DNA of 64,000 nt from Aurantiacibacter sediminis (lineage in GTDB: Bacteria; Pseudomonadota; Alphaproteobacteria; Sphingomonadales; Sphingomonadaceae). The notes beneath the pieces were generated by a model. That model was not told the DNA's origin and did no database searches. It saw only the letters and a list, made by a program, of their open reading frames with translations. This document shows, in pieces, positions 8,189 through 16,827 of the stretch. Position 1 is the first letter of the stretch. The number at the start of each line of letters is the position of its first letter. Position numbers and translations under genes: made by a program. The stretch spans positions 718,058 to 782,057 of the forward strand of contig NZ_JAEANY010000002.1 in the NCBI RefSeq assembly GCF_016019885.1, written 5' to 3'.

Positions 8189-9643
8189 CTATTTGCGGGC
8201 CATGAAGTGCAGCACTTTTCTCGCGCGCTCGCCATAGGGCGGCTTTAGGCCCCCAAGCCCTGCGACATCTAGTTTAGGCTGAGTGTAGACGCTGCGCGCA
8301 TGGCTGAATTCCTTGAAACCTTCGATGCCGTGATAGCAGCCCATTCCGCTCGGCCCGATGCCACCAAAGGGCATGTCTTCGGCAGACACATGGAAGATCA
8401 CGTCGTTGACCGTCACACCGCCAGAAATTGTATTACCGAGCACCTTGTCTCGCTCTGACGAATTGTCGCCGAAATAATATAGGCCAAGTGGACGGTCTCG
8501 ATCATTCACGAAGTCGATCGCTTCGTCGATCTTTCCGTAGGTAATCACAGGCAGAACCGGACCGAAGATTTCCTGCTGCATCGCCTGCATGCCATCGGTG
8601 GGGTTGCGGATGATTGTCAGCGGCATTTTGCGCTGATTGCCCTTGGCAAAATCCTCGTCGGCCGGATTCACCTCGATCACTTGCGCCCCTTTATCGCGCG
8701 CATCGGCGACCATATTCCGAAGCCGCTCGAATTGCTCGTCATTGATAATATTCGCGTAATCCGGATTGTCGCGCAAGGTCGGATACTGGTCCATCACGCC
8801 GAGTTCCAGCGCGGCAATTACGCCGTCCTCCATCTCTTCCGGCACCAGCAGGTAATCGGGGGCGAGACAGATCTGGCCTGCATTCATCGTCTTGCCGGTG
8901 ACGATGCGCGATCCGGCGCGCTCAAGATCGGCACTTCGGCCGATGATAGTGGGGCTCTTGCCGCCAAGTTCCAGCGTGACCGGAACGAGATTTTTCGCAG
9001 CAGCCTGCATGACCTTGCGACCGGTCTCGGTCGAACCGGTAAACACCAGATGGTCGAATGGAAGCGCTGAAAAGGCTTTGGCGACCTCGACGCCGCCAGT
9101 CGCGACATTCACCTCTTCCGGCGCAAAGTTATGAGCAACCAGCTCAGTGATAAGATTGCTGGTAACAGGCGTAAATTCGCTCGGCTTGATCATTGCGCGA
9201 TTACCGGCGGCAAGCACCTGCGCCAGCGGACCGAAAGCGAGATTTACCGGGAAATTCCACGGGCTGATAATCCCGACCACGCCTTTGGGCTCGAATCGCA
9301 CTTCGCCCTTGGCGCCCATCAGCCCAAGCGGGAATTGCAGGCTGCGGCGTGATGGCGCAGACCAGTCTTTCACGTTGGATTTGCAATATTTGGCGAAGTT
9401 GATGGCGCTCATCACATCGGTAAGCATGCTCTGCACTTCGCTGCGATTGCCGTAATCTTCATTCATGGCCTCACACAGCGCTTTGTCGTTTTCCGCGAGG
9501 AGTGCAATCAGCCGATCGAGCCGATCCTGACGGACAGAAAGCTGTTCCGGCCGCGCGGCATTGAAGGCCTTGCGCTGGCGATCCAGCATCTGGTTCAGCC
9601 ATTGTGTGTCTTCCTGGTTTTTCGATTGCGTGTCTTGCGACAT
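8189..9643 (-). CDS. calB: Coniferyl-aldehyde-dehydrogenase-type aldehyde dehydrogenase
   Basis: This 484-aa NAD(P)-dependent aldehyde dehydrogenase oxidises aromatic or aliphatic aldehydes to acids. Family motifs are GIISPWNFPVNL (cofactor/oxyanion Asn), FTGSTETGRKVM, the general-base Glu in VTLELGGKSP, the catalytic Cys in AGQICLAPDY and the C-terminal PFGGIGPSGMGCYHG. Length and the SPWNFP/CLAPDY variants match the coniferyl aldehyde dehydrogenase branch. The substrate is not provable from sequence, and a medium-chain aldehyde is possible. ATG 9643 is preferred over the in-frame GTG at 9652 because AGGTG lies at normal spacing before it. It is divergent from the thiolase gene, with 140 bp between. 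Confidence 0.85.
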   Translation of the reverse strand: MSQDTQSKNQEDTQWLNQMLDRQRKAFNAARPEQLSVRQDRLDRLIALLAENDKALCEAMNEDYGNRSEVQSMLTDVMSAINFAKYCKSNVKDWSAPSRRSLQFPLGLMGAKGEVRFEPKGVVGIISPWNFPVNLAFGPLAQVLAAGNRAMIKPSEFTPVTSNLITELVAHNFAPEEVNVATGGVEVAKAFSALPFDHLVFTGSTETGRKVMQAAAKNLVPVTLELGGKSPTIIGRSADLERAGSRIVTGKTMNAGQICLAPDYLLVPEEMEDGVIAALELGVMDQYPTLRDNPDYANIINDEQFERLRNMVADARDKGAQVIEVNPADEDFAKGNQRKMPLTIIRNPTDGMQAMQQEIFGPVLPVITYGKIDEAIDFVNDRDRPLGLYYFGDNSSERDKVLGNTISGGVTVNDVIFHVSAEDMPFGGIGPSGMGCYHGIEGFKEFSHARSVYTQPKLDVAGLGGLKPPYGERARKVLHFMARK

Positions 9644-9783
9644 GAATTGCACCTGTTCGTATTGCTTAAGCGCCTAAATGAGGCATCCTTTTGTCTAACG
9701 CGCCTCGTTTGCATTCGTTGCACCGCAACACTAAATAGCTCCCGAAATCGAACAACCATTCGCGACCGAAAGGCTTACAAAAG

Positions 9784-10980
9784 ATGCCCGCTTTCAACGA
9801 ATCTGACCCCATCGTCATTCTCTCCTATGCCCGCACCCCGATGGGAGCGATGCAGGGCGCTCTGGCTGACGTAGCTGCGACCGATCTTGGCGCCACCGCG
9901 GTGAAGGCCGCAGTCGAGCGCGCAGGCGTTGCAGGCGATGATGTGGACCGGATTTACATGGGCTGCGTGCTTCCCGCCGGCCTTGGCCAGGCCCCTGCCC
10001 GGCAGGTGGCGATCCTTTCGGATCTGCCAAAAAGCGTGCAAGCGACGACGGTCAACAAGGTTTGCGGCAGCGGCATGCAGACGGTGATCATGGGTGCAGA
10101 GGCGCTCGCCAGCGGAACGGTCGACACGGTGATTGCCGGCGGCATGGAAAGCATGACCAACGCCCCGTATCTTCTCAAAAAGCATCGCTCGGGCGCGCGC
10201 ATCGGCCATGACAAGGCCTATGACCACATGTTCCTCGACGGGCTGGAAGATGCCTATGAAGAAGGCCGCGCTATGGGCACTTTCGCGCAAGACATGGCTG
10301 ACAAGTATCAGCTCACGCGCGAGGCGATGGACGAATATTCGATCGCTTCCCTCGACCGCGCCAACAAGGCCATCGATAGCGGCGCATTCGCCGATGAAGT
10401 CGTGCCGGTGACTTTCACAACGCGCCGCGGCGATGTGACGGTCGAGACGGACGAAGCGCCGAGCAAGGGCCGCCCGGACAAGATACCGCAGCTGCGTCCG
10501 GCTTTCGCCAAGGACGGCACGATCACTGCAGCAACGTCCTCCTCCATTTCTGATGGCGCGGCTGCGCTGGTCCTGACGCGCAAGAGCGTCGCCGATGAGA
10601 AGGGCCACACTCCGATCGCCACTATTGTAGGCATGACGGCCCATGCGCAGTTGCCCGAAGAATTCACCATCGCCCCTGTCGGCGCGATCCAGAAGCTGCT
10701 CGAACAGACCGGCTGGAGCGTCGATGATGTCGATCTGTGGGAAGTGAATGAGGCTTTTGCCTGCGTAGCCATGTTTGCCATGCAGGACATCGGCATCGAT
10801 CATGACAAGATTAACGTCAATGGCGGCGGCACGGCACTCGGCCACCCCATCGGCGCGAGCGGTACGCGTATCATCGTGACCCTCGTCAATGCGCTGAAGC
10901 AACAGGGCAAGAAGCGCGGCATTGCCAGTCTCTGCATTGGCGGCGGTGAAGCTACTGCCGTCGCCGTCGAATTGGCCTAA
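9784..10980 (+). CDS. Acetyl-CoA C-acetyltransferase (thiolase)
   Basis: This 398-aa thiolase family enzyme interconverts two acetyl-CoA with acetoacetyl-CoA or cleaves 3-ketoacyl-CoA. The acylated Cys94 sits in NKVCGSGMQT; the second half has NVNGGGTALGHPIGASG with the active His and CIGGGEATAV with the general-base Cys. Length and spacing are normal for a biosynthetic/degradative class II thiolase (phbA/atoB type). It is followed after 25 nt by a small lipoprotein gene with a GGAGAG ribosome site. Acetoacetyl-CoA thiolase is the most probable specificity, but a broad ketothiolase cannot be excluded. Confidence 0.93.
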   Translation: MPAFNESDPIVILSYARTPMGAMQGALADVAATDLGATAVKAAVERAGVAGDDVDRIYMGCVLPAGLGQAPARQVAILSDLPKSVQATTVNKVCGSGMQTVIMGAEALASGTVDTVIAGGMESMTNAPYLLKKHRSGARIGHDKAYDHMFLDGLEDAYEEGRAMGTFAQDMADKYQLTREAMDEYSIASLDRANKAIDSGAFADEVVPVTFTTRRGDVTVETDEAPSKGRPDKIPQLRPAFAKDGTITAATSSSISDGAAALVLTRKSVADEKGHTPIATIVGMTAHAQLPEEFTIAPVGAIQKLLEQTGWSVDDVDLWEVNEAFACVAMFAMQDIGIDHDKINVNGGGTALGHPIGASGTRIIVTLVNALKQQGKKRGIASLCIGGGEATAVAVELA

Positions 10981-11005
10981 TCGATATCAATACCGGAGAG
11001 ACTAA

Positions 11006-11404
11006 ATGAAGAAACTTATCTTTGCAGCCGCCGCCCTTCCCCTCGCCCTCGCCGCATGCGCAGACGAAGGCGTGGATGAGCCGGTCGAAGCCGAAATCGC
11101 CGAACTGGAACCGGCCGGTGAAGCTATCGGCGCGACTTATGCGGGTACCTATACCAGCGAAGGCACTGATGGTGCGACACTGACGACGACGCTGACCGAA
11201 GATGGCATTTTCACCGATTATATCGATGGGGAAGTCGTCCGCACCGGCACCTGGTCGACAGTGGAGGACAATGTCTGCTTTACCGAGGAAGGCGCACTAG
11301 ACGCCGATCCGCTCTGTTATGAGGTCACCGATCCGGACGCTGAGGGCAACGTCGAATGGACGAGCCCCGATGGCGAAACGGCCACAATGACGCGTTCGGA
11401 ATAG
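11006..11404 (+). CDS. Small acidic lipoprotein
   Basis: This 132-aa protein begins MKKLIFAAAALPLALAACAD, a lipoprotein signal with the modified Cys at residue 18. The mature chain is strongly acidic (EGVDEPVEAEIAELEP...) and then forms a small beta-rich domain: GTYTSEGTDGATLTTTL, a DGIFTDYIDGE block, and a pair of cysteines (NVCFTEEG, DPLCYEV). Similar small lipoproteins of unknown function are common in sphingomonads. It lies 25 nt after the thiolase gene and is followed by a strong terminator, so it is probably transcribed with it. Function unknown. Confidence 0.8.
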   Translation: MKKLIFAAAALPLALAACADEGVDEPVEAEIAELEPAGEAIGATYAGTYTSEGTDGATLTTTLTEDGIFTDYIDGEVVRTGTWSTVEDNVCFTEEGALDADPLCYEVTDPDAEGNVEWTSPDGETATMTRSE

Positions 11405-11428
11405 ACGCCACAAAAAGATTTCGGAAAC

Positions 11429-11455
11429 AAGGGCGGCCTTCGGGTCGCCCTTTTT
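11429..11455 (+). terminator. Intrinsic terminator after small lipoprotein gene
   Basis: A GC-rich stem of about 10 bp (AAGGGCGGCC / GGTCGCCCTT, one G-T pair) closed by a TTCG tetraloop is followed directly by a run of five T. It sits 24 nt after the lipoprotein stop and just before the end of the convergent SH3-like gene. The AA-rich left flank means it could also work weakly in the opposite direction. Confidence 0.85.
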
Positions 11456-11458
11456 CGT

Positions 11459-11917
11459 TTAGGGCTCGCCCGCTCCCCACAGGTGGTCCATCGCGACCCA
11501 TCCCTGATGACCCTCTACGTCGAGAAGGCACCAGTTCTCGCTGCACTCACCAAGTTCACCAATCACACCGGGCTCCAGGTTCCAACGCATCGCCGATTGG
11601 TCTGAAGCAGCCTCCCGCATGGGCACGGCCTCATCGCCCGTGACGATCGCCGTACGCTTTGTGCTGAGCAATCCGCTGAACATCCACCCACGCGTGCCGT
11701 CAGGCTCCTCGATATATCGCCAGCCTTGGTAGAGCCTGATGACTTTCACCGGCAAGCCGGGGCGTTCATATATCCATTCGATAGGATATACCTCGCTCGC
11801 ACCGGCACGCATATTGGCCTCTTCCGCGCTGATGCTTGCCCAATAAGGCAGCTCAACGTCCTGTGCCGCTGCAGGTGCGGAAATTGCCATTAGGATGATG
11901 CACAGAAGGGATCGCAT
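11459..11917 (-). CDS. Secreted protein with two SH3-like (SH3b) repeats
   Basis: The 152-aa product has a signal peptide (MRSLLCIILMAISAPAAAQ, cleavage near residue 19). The mature region contains two SH3b-like units: one around EEANMRAGASEVYPI...YQGWRYIEEPDGTRGWMFSGLL, the other around MREAASDQSAMRWNLEPG...CLLDVEGHQGWVAMDHLW. Bacterial SH3b domains commonly bind peptidoglycan, which suits a periplasmic location, but no catalytic domain is attached. The ATG at 11917 is chosen because it starts a proper signal sequence; an upstream TTG at 11953 would place charged residues in front. Convergent with the lipoprotein gene. Confidence 0.82.
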   Translation of the reverse strand: MRSLLCIILMAISAPAAAQDVELPYWASISAEEANMRAGASEVYPIEWIYERPGLPVKVIRLYQGWRYIEEPDGTRGWMFSGLLSTKRTAIVTGDEAVPMREAASDQSAMRWNLEPGVIGELGECSENWCLLDVEGHQGWVAMDHLWGAGEP

Positions 11918-12047
11918 AGCACGTATGTAACGCGCACCATTGAGTCGCGGCAACCATTACCTCTCGCTCTTGCGGCTCTTTGATATTTGGTCATAACTGC
12001 GTGCTATTGAGGGTCTCCTGCCGAAGCGCAGATCACGAGGGGAAATC

Positions 12048-13349
12048 ATGGTTCGCAAGATTGGATTGGCGGCGGCGCTGCTTGCCGTTCCGCATACTGC
12101 CATGGCGCAGGACGGGATGACCAATATCGCACAGAATGATTCAGGCGATACGGCATGGATCCTCGTGTCGAGCGCGCTCGTGCTGCTTATGACATTGCCC
12201 GGCCTTGCGCTGTTTTACGGCGGACTGGTGCGGGCGAAGAATTTCCTTTCGGTGGCATTGCAGGTTGCCGCCGTGGCCGGCCTCGCTTCGGTCATGTGGA
12301 TCGTTATTGGCTATTCGCTCGCCTTCGGGCCCAGCGTAAATGCGGTGATCGGAGGCACCAGCAAATGGATGCTGAATGACCTGACGATCTTGCGCGAAGG
12401 CTTGCTGCTACCTGAAAGTACATTTGCGCTGTTCCAGATGACGTTCGCCGCAATCACTCCCGCTCTCATGGTGGGCGCCTGGGTAGACCGTGCGCGCTTT
12501 GGTTGGGTGCTGGCGTTCACAGCTCTCTGGAGCCTGTTGGTTTATGCCCCGGTGGCGCACTGGATCTGGGGCGGTGGCTGGCTGGGGCAGCTGGGAGTGA
12601 TCGATTTTGCCGGCGGCCTCGTCGTGCATGCGACGGCAGGTGTTTCTGCGCTGGTCGTCGTGCTGCTGCTCGGCAAACGGCAGGGTTTCGGCTCCGCGCA
12701 ATTGCTCCCTCATGCGCCGGGACTCACGATGCTCGGTGCCATGCTGCTATGGGTCGGCTGGTTCGGCTTCAACGGGGGAAGCGCGCTTACCGCGACCGAC
12801 GACGCATCGACAGCGATCATCAACACGCACCTTGCCGCCGCTGTCGCAGCGCTGGTCTGGCTGGGGATTGAAAAGATAAAATTCGGAAAGCCTACGACAA
12901 TTGGCTTTGCGACCGGCGCGATTGCCGGCCTTGCCACCATCACCCCTGCTGCGGGATACATTGCCCCCGGCGCGGCAATTCTGATGGGCGCAGCAGGGTC
13001 TTTCATCTGTTATCAGGCGATCCTGCTGGTCAAAAACCGGCTCGGGATCGACGACTCCCTCGATGTGTTTGCCGTCCATGGCGCGGGCGGAATGCTCGGA
13101 ACGCTGCTGCTTGGCCTATTCATTTGGTCAGGGCTCGGCGGGACGGGATACAGCTTTGCGGGCGACATTCCTCTGGCGATGGGCGTGCAGGCGATCGGCA
13201 TCCTGGCAGTGTGCGTCTTCAGCGCCTTCATGACGGCAGTGCTGGCCGTGGGTGTAAGCCTGTTCATCCCGATGCGGGTGAGCGAGGACGAGGAACTGCA
13301 AGGCCTTGATGCCAGCAGCCACGGCGAGCGCGCCTGGCATTTCGACTAG
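12048..13349 (+). CDS. amt: Ammonium transporter (Amt family)
   Basis: This 433-aa inner-membrane channel protein conducts ammonia/ammonium. A cleavable signal (MVRKIGLAAALLAVPHTAMA) precedes 11 predicted helices. The pore residues are in place: Asp186 in VIDFAGGLVVH with His194, the second pore His344 in FAVHGAGGMLG, and GWFGFNGGSAL with the gating Phe and Ser. The ribosome site GAGGGGAAATC directly precedes ATG. Amt genes usually sit next to glnK, but here the next gene downstream (10 nt) is a DUF805 protein, so the regulatory PII partner must be encoded elsewhere. Confidence 0.95.
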   Translation: MVRKIGLAAALLAVPHTAMAQDGMTNIAQNDSGDTAWILVSSALVLLMTLPGLALFYGGLVRAKNFLSVALQVAAVAGLASVMWIVIGYSLAFGPSVNAVIGGTSKWMLNDLTILREGLLLPESTFALFQMTFAAITPALMVGAWVDRARFGWVLAFTALWSLLVYAPVAHWIWGGGWLGQLGVIDFAGGLVVHATAGVSALVVVLLLGKRQGFGSAQLLPHAPGLTMLGAMLLWVGWFGFNGGSALTATDDASTAIINTHLAAAVAALVWLGIEKIKFGKPTTIGFATGAIAGLATITPAAGYIAPGAAILMGAAGSFICYQAILLVKNRLGIDDSLDVFAVHGAGGMLGTLLLGLFIWSGLGGTGYSFAGDIPLAMGVQAIGILAVCVFSAFMTAVLAVGVSLFIPMRVSEDEELQGLDASSHGERAWHFD

Positions 13350-13358
13350 CGAGAAGCC

Positions 13359-13871
13359 GTGGCCAAAGCCGATCTGAGAATGCGCCCTGGCTGCATTGCC
13401 GACCTTGCGACCTATAGCCGCGGATGGAAACTGTTCTGGGACCCGCGCGGTCGATCATCGCGGACAGAACTGGCGATGCTCTGCGTGATCCCGCTAGTGC
13501 TGATCTGGGTTTTGGCGGATGCGCTTTCTCTTTTCGGCAGAGGCGCCGTTATTCCGGACTGGGCTGGCCTCGCATTGATGCTTGCGTCTCTAGTGCCGAT
13601 GCCGGCCGCGATTATCAGGCGCCTGCACGACAGCGACAAAAACGGATGGCTCGCTCTCCCGATATTTATCTTGATAGGATTAGCGGTGTACGACAGCTGG
13701 CTCTTCGCCACCGCCAGCTATCCCGACAATGATCTGTGGTATAATCGGGTCGGACTGGAGATGATGTATTCAGCCAGTTGGCTTGCCGCGCTTATACTTT
13801 TGATGTGGCCCGCGCGGAACGAGGACAATCGCTACGGCCCCAATCCGCGCCCTGCAGAGAAAGTGATCTAG
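13359..13871 (+). CDS. DUF805 family membrane protein
   Basis: This 170-aa protein starts with GTG only 10 nt after the ammonium transporter stop and is probably co-transcribed with it. It has four predicted membrane segments and the DUF805 hallmarks: the N-terminal R-x-S-R-x-E-L element (GRSSRTELAM) before the first helix and the IIRRLHDSDKNGWLAL loop. The end is WPARNEDNRYGPNP, also typical. The family has no established function. The last 4 nt overlap the stop of the convergent hydrolase gene (shared CTAG). An ATG seven codons downstream (13380) is an alternative start. Confidence 0.88.
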   Translation: MAKADLRMRPGCIADLATYSRGWKLFWDPRGRSSRTELAMLCVIPLVLIWVLADALSLFGRGAVIPDWAGLALMLASLVPMPAAIIRRLHDSDKNGWLALPIFILIGLAVYDSWLFATASYPDNDLWYNRVGLEMMYSASWLAALILLMWPARNEDNRYGPNPRPAEKVI

Positions 13872-14572
13872 CCGCTCGCCGGATCGACTTCTGCCATCTT
13901 CGCGAGGATCTGGTTGATGCATTTGCGCGATGTGCCGATCTTGAAATGCGTCGCATCGATGCGAAGCTCCGCATCGCGCTCGCCTTCCTTGCCACAGGCG
14001 CATTCGGGCGAAACGATCCCATCTACGCCGGACCACACCGCAAGCGTCGGCACCGGAGGTTTCTGCTCGAGATCGACATCGAACGGCGTGTTATCGACCT
14101 TGTGATCGTTCAAAGCCTCGTAAAGTTTCCACGCCGAATTGGCGCGTCTGCTGCCGGAAAAAGGCGTGGCGACCGTCACAACCATTTCTATATCGTCCGG
14201 CATGCGATTAGCGAGAACGCGGGCGTAGAGGCCACCGAGACTCCAGCCGATCAGCAGCACTTTCTGCCCGCTTTCCCGATGCATTTCCGCGATGCGCTTT
14301 TCGAGCCGGGCGAGCTTCACTGGATCCGCGCCAAGGTTGATACCCTGCCCCCAACCCTCAGGCCGGAAGCCGCGCGCGGCCAATGTTTTGCGAAACAAGG
14401 CTGTCGAAATATCGCCGGTGGTCAGGCCCGGAATAACGAGCACGTAGCGCCCATTGCCAATTTGGGGACCGGGCGCAGGCTGGCGCAAGGGATTGAGCAG
14501 GACGCGAGGAAGCGAAAGCCCTTCCCGCAAAGTCCGCCGCAGCGGTGGAGGTGCGCTGCGGTGGTCCAACAT
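13868..14572 (-). CDS. Alpha/beta hydrolase (lipase-like)
   Basis: The 234-aa cytoplasmic protein has the alpha/beta-hydrolase core: YVLVIPGLTTGDIST (oxyanion strand), the nucleophile elbow IGWSLGG with Ser, the TVATPFSG strand, WSGVDGIVSPE (acid strand), and a late His in DATHFKIG. That is a complete Ser-Asp-His set in the right order. It resembles PGAP1/lipase-like predicted hydrolases that act on lipid esters; the substrate is unknown. The ATG overlaps the stop of the flavin oxidoreductase by one base (TGATG), indicating coupling. Confidence 0.8.
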   Translation of the reverse strand: MLDHRSAPPPLRRTLREGLSLPRVLLNPLRQPAPGPQIGNGRYVLVIPGLTTGDISTALFRKTLAARGFRPEGWGQGINLGADPVKLARLEKRIAEMHRESGQKVLLIGWSLGGLYARVLANRMPDDIEMVVTVATPFSGSRRANSAWKLYEALNDHKVDNTPFDVDLEQKPPVPTLAVWSGVDGIVSPECACGKEGERDAELRIDATHFKIGTSRKCINQILAKMAEVDPASG

Positions 14573-15978
14573 CAGTCGCCTGTCAGGATGCGATCGACCA
14601 ACTGCTTCACCGTGGGTATGAAGTTGTTCGAGTAGAACGGATCGGTCTTGAAGCGATATGCTGAATGGCCTGCGAAAGCGAGGTTATCGTCCGGATCGCC
14701 GCCATGGGCGATATCCTGCAGGGTCTTCTGGATGCAGAAGCTGCGCGGATCGGCGAGGCGGCCGGTCGTATGCGTGTCATGGTCCTTCCAGCTGGAAAAC
14801 TGGCAATGCGACAGACAGCCCATGCATTCGGCCTGATCAGTGCGAATTTTGTTCGCGCTATCGGGCGTGACGAAGACGACCGTATCGTCCGGCGTTTTCA
14901 GCGGTTCGGTAAAGCCTTCTGCCATCCACGACTGTGCTTTCCGCTGATCGCCGGGGTGAACGAAGAAATACTTAGCCTTTCCATGATCCATTAGCGGCAC
15001 AGTGCCTTCTTCCTGATCGCGCTTAAAAATGGGGATCTGCCGCTCGCTGCGATGCATCAAATCGTACAGGAACGGCGTCTTCACGGCGCTGGAATAAAAA
15101 CCGGTCGGTGAGAAACTGTGCAGCAGCACATCGCCGGGCTCGACAGTGCGCAGCATGTCTTTCCAGACCTGCGGGATCGGGCTTTCCTCGGTCAATAGCG
15201 GACGCGTGCCGAACTGGAAGGCAATCTGGCCGAGCTCAGGATTGTCGATCCAGTCCTCCCAATCGCGCAGATACCAAACGCCGCCTGCCATGACGATCGC
15301 CGTGTCTTCGGAAACGCCTTCCTTGCGCATTGTCTCGCGCAGAGCAGCAACGCGCGGATAGGGATCCTCGGGCTTCTTCGGGTCTTCGGCATTCGAAAGG
15401 CCATTGTGTCCACCAGCCAGCCACGGGTCTTCGTAGACCACAGCCGCCATCAGGTCGGGCACCTTGGAATAGCTGCGCTTCCACAGGGCGCGGAATGCAC
15501 GCGCAGAGGAAATAATCGGCAGGTAATGTACGTTGTAGCGTTGGGCGATTTCGGCGAGCTTGTAGGGCATGCCTGCACCGCAGGTGACGCCGGTTATCAT
15601 GCCCTTGCAGTTTTCCAGGACGCCTTCGAGCACCTGTTGCGCGCCGCCCATTTCCCACAGCACGTTGATATTGATCGCGCCTTTGCCATTGGCCATTTCA
15701 TGCGCGCGCTTTACCTGTTCGGTAGCGCCGTCGATTGCGTAGCGGACCAGCTGCTCAAAGCGTTCGACGCGGGTCGCTTGCGGGTAAACTTGTGGAATGG
15801 GATTGCCATCTTCATCATAGCTGTCGGCATTAACGGCGCTGACCGTGCCGATGCCGCCAGCTGCGGCCCATGCCCCGCTGGACATATGGTTGGTCGCCGA
15901 AACACCTTTGCCACCTTCGATCAGCGGCCAGACTTCCCTGCCGCCATACATGATGGGTTTGAGACCCTTAAATGTCAT
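14572..15978 (-). CDS. NAD(P)H-dependent flavin oxidoreductase (nitronate monooxygenase-like) with Cys-rich tail
   Basis: This 468-aa FMN enzyme belongs to the nitronate monooxygenase/FabK-like TIM-barrel group: GGIGTVSAVNADSY near the N-terminus, an NINVLWEM strand, GVTCGAGMPYK, and the catalytic-His loop LAGGHNG (His191). Compared with plain nitronate monooxygenases (about 320-360 aa) it has an extra C-terminal domain with Cys385, Cys388, Cys392 and Cys415, a spacing that could bind a metal or Fe-S cluster. ATG 15978, with AGGGG in front, is preferred; it overlaps the preceding methyltransferase gene by 11 nt. Substrate not predictable; an oxidative detoxification role is inference. Confidence 0.85.
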   Translation of the reverse strand: MTFKGLKPIMYGGREVWPLIEGGKGVSATNHMSSGAWAAAGGIGTVSAVNADSYDEDGNPIPQVYPQATRVERFEQLVRYAIDGATEQVKRAHEMANGKGAININVLWEMGGAQQVLEGVLENCKGMITGVTCGAGMPYKLAEIAQRYNVHYLPIISSARAFRALWKRSYSKVPDLMAAVVYEDPWLAGGHNGLSNAEDPKKPEDPYPRVAALRETMRKEGVSEDTAIVMAGGVWYLRDWEDWIDNPELGQIAFQFGTRPLLTEESPIPQVWKDMLRTVEPGDVLLHSFSPTGFYSSAVKTPFLYDLMHRSERQIPIFKRDQEEGTVPLMDHGKAKYFFVHPGDQRKAQSWMAEGFTEPLKTPDDTVVFVTPDSANKIRTDQAECMGCLSHCQFSSWKDHDTHTTGRLADPRSFCIQKTLQDIAHGGDPDDNLAFAGHSAYRFKTDPFYSNNFIPTVKQLVDRILTGD

Positions 15979-16777
15979 TATTTTCCCCTGAGGAAACACT
16001 CTGTGAAGCGGTTTCGCCCACTGGCTCCTCTATCGTCATTTGGTCGAAATCTTCGCCCGGCTGAACGCATGGCTCGATATCGCGCGGATCGGGTCGTTCT
16101 CCTACGACTTCAAATTGCGCGTAATAGCCTGCAATTTCAGGCTTTCGGATGAATTCGACTAGTCGATAGCCGACTCGCTCGAATTCGCAAAACAGCAACT
16201 GCGGATTAATTCCGTGCTGATCGGTTGGCCTGTCCACATCCACTACGATCACCTGACCGCCTTCGCGCAATGCCGGACGCATGCGCCAGATAAAGGCGTA
16301 AGGCTCTGTAATCTCATGATACATATGCACCATGAATATGCGGTCGAAACTGTCAGGCGGCAAGTTGGGATCGTCGATACCGCCAGTAATGACCGAGACA
16401 TTGTCGAGCCGTTCGCGCTCAACACGTCCGCCGAGGCGGCGCAGCGCGCCATCGTCGATATCCTGCGCCAGTACCCGGCCCTCCGGGCCAACGCGGGCGG
16501 AGAGGCGGACGGTATAATAGCCTTCACCCGCGCCGATGTCGGCGACGGTCATCCCTTCGGTAATCGCCGCCTGGTCCATCACTGTTTCCGCCTCGCCACG
16601 ATCATCGCGCGCGGTTTCGGTGGAAAATGCGTTGCTGCCAACTTCCGACACCGGGCGATAGGCGCGCGGGAAATCCTGCGAACTGGCCGGACGATTATCG
16701 GCCGCTGTGTCGCAGGCGGCAAGCGCTGCGCACAGGCCGAACCCGGCAAGAATCCTTATGGCGATCCCTCTCGACAT
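15968..16777 (-). CDS. Lipoprotein-type class I methyltransferase (COG4798-like)
   Basis: The 269-aa product has a lipoprotein signal with lipobox LAAC (Cys22), then a full class I SAM-methyltransferase domain: motif I VADIGAGEGYYTV (residues 78-90), motif II RVLAQDID, FDRIFMVHMYHEI, and LREGGQVIVVDVDRP. The proline/glutamate-rich C-terminus follows. Predicted methyltransferases with export signals are a known, unexplained family. The chosen start MSRGIAIRIL (16777) gives the cleanest signal; an in-frame start at 16813 is possible. It lies 50 nt after the beta-propeller gene and overlaps the flavin oxidoreductase gene by 11 nt. Substrate unknown. Confidence 0.82.
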   Translation of the reverse strand: MSRGIAIRILAGFGLCAALAACDTAADNRPASSQDFPRAYRPVSEVGSNAFSTETARDDRGEAETVMDQAAITEGMTVADIGAGEGYYTVRLSARVGPEGRVLAQDIDDGALRRLGGRVERERLDNVSVITGGIDDPNLPPDSFDRIFMVHMYHEITEPYAFIWRMRPALREGGQVIVVDVDRPTDQHGINPQLLFCEFERVGYRLVEFIRKPEIAGYYAQFEVVGERPDPRDIEPCVQPGEDFDQMTIEEPVGETASQSVSSGENNDI

Positions 16778-16827
16778 GCCCCCGGCTCTAGCGAGTGACA
16801 CTCCCGAAGGCAAAGCGGCTTTTCAGC

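Noticed and set aside
9775..10902. 375-codon open frame opposite the thiolase gene
   Set aside because: Lies fully over the thiolase with intact catalytic motifs on the other strand.
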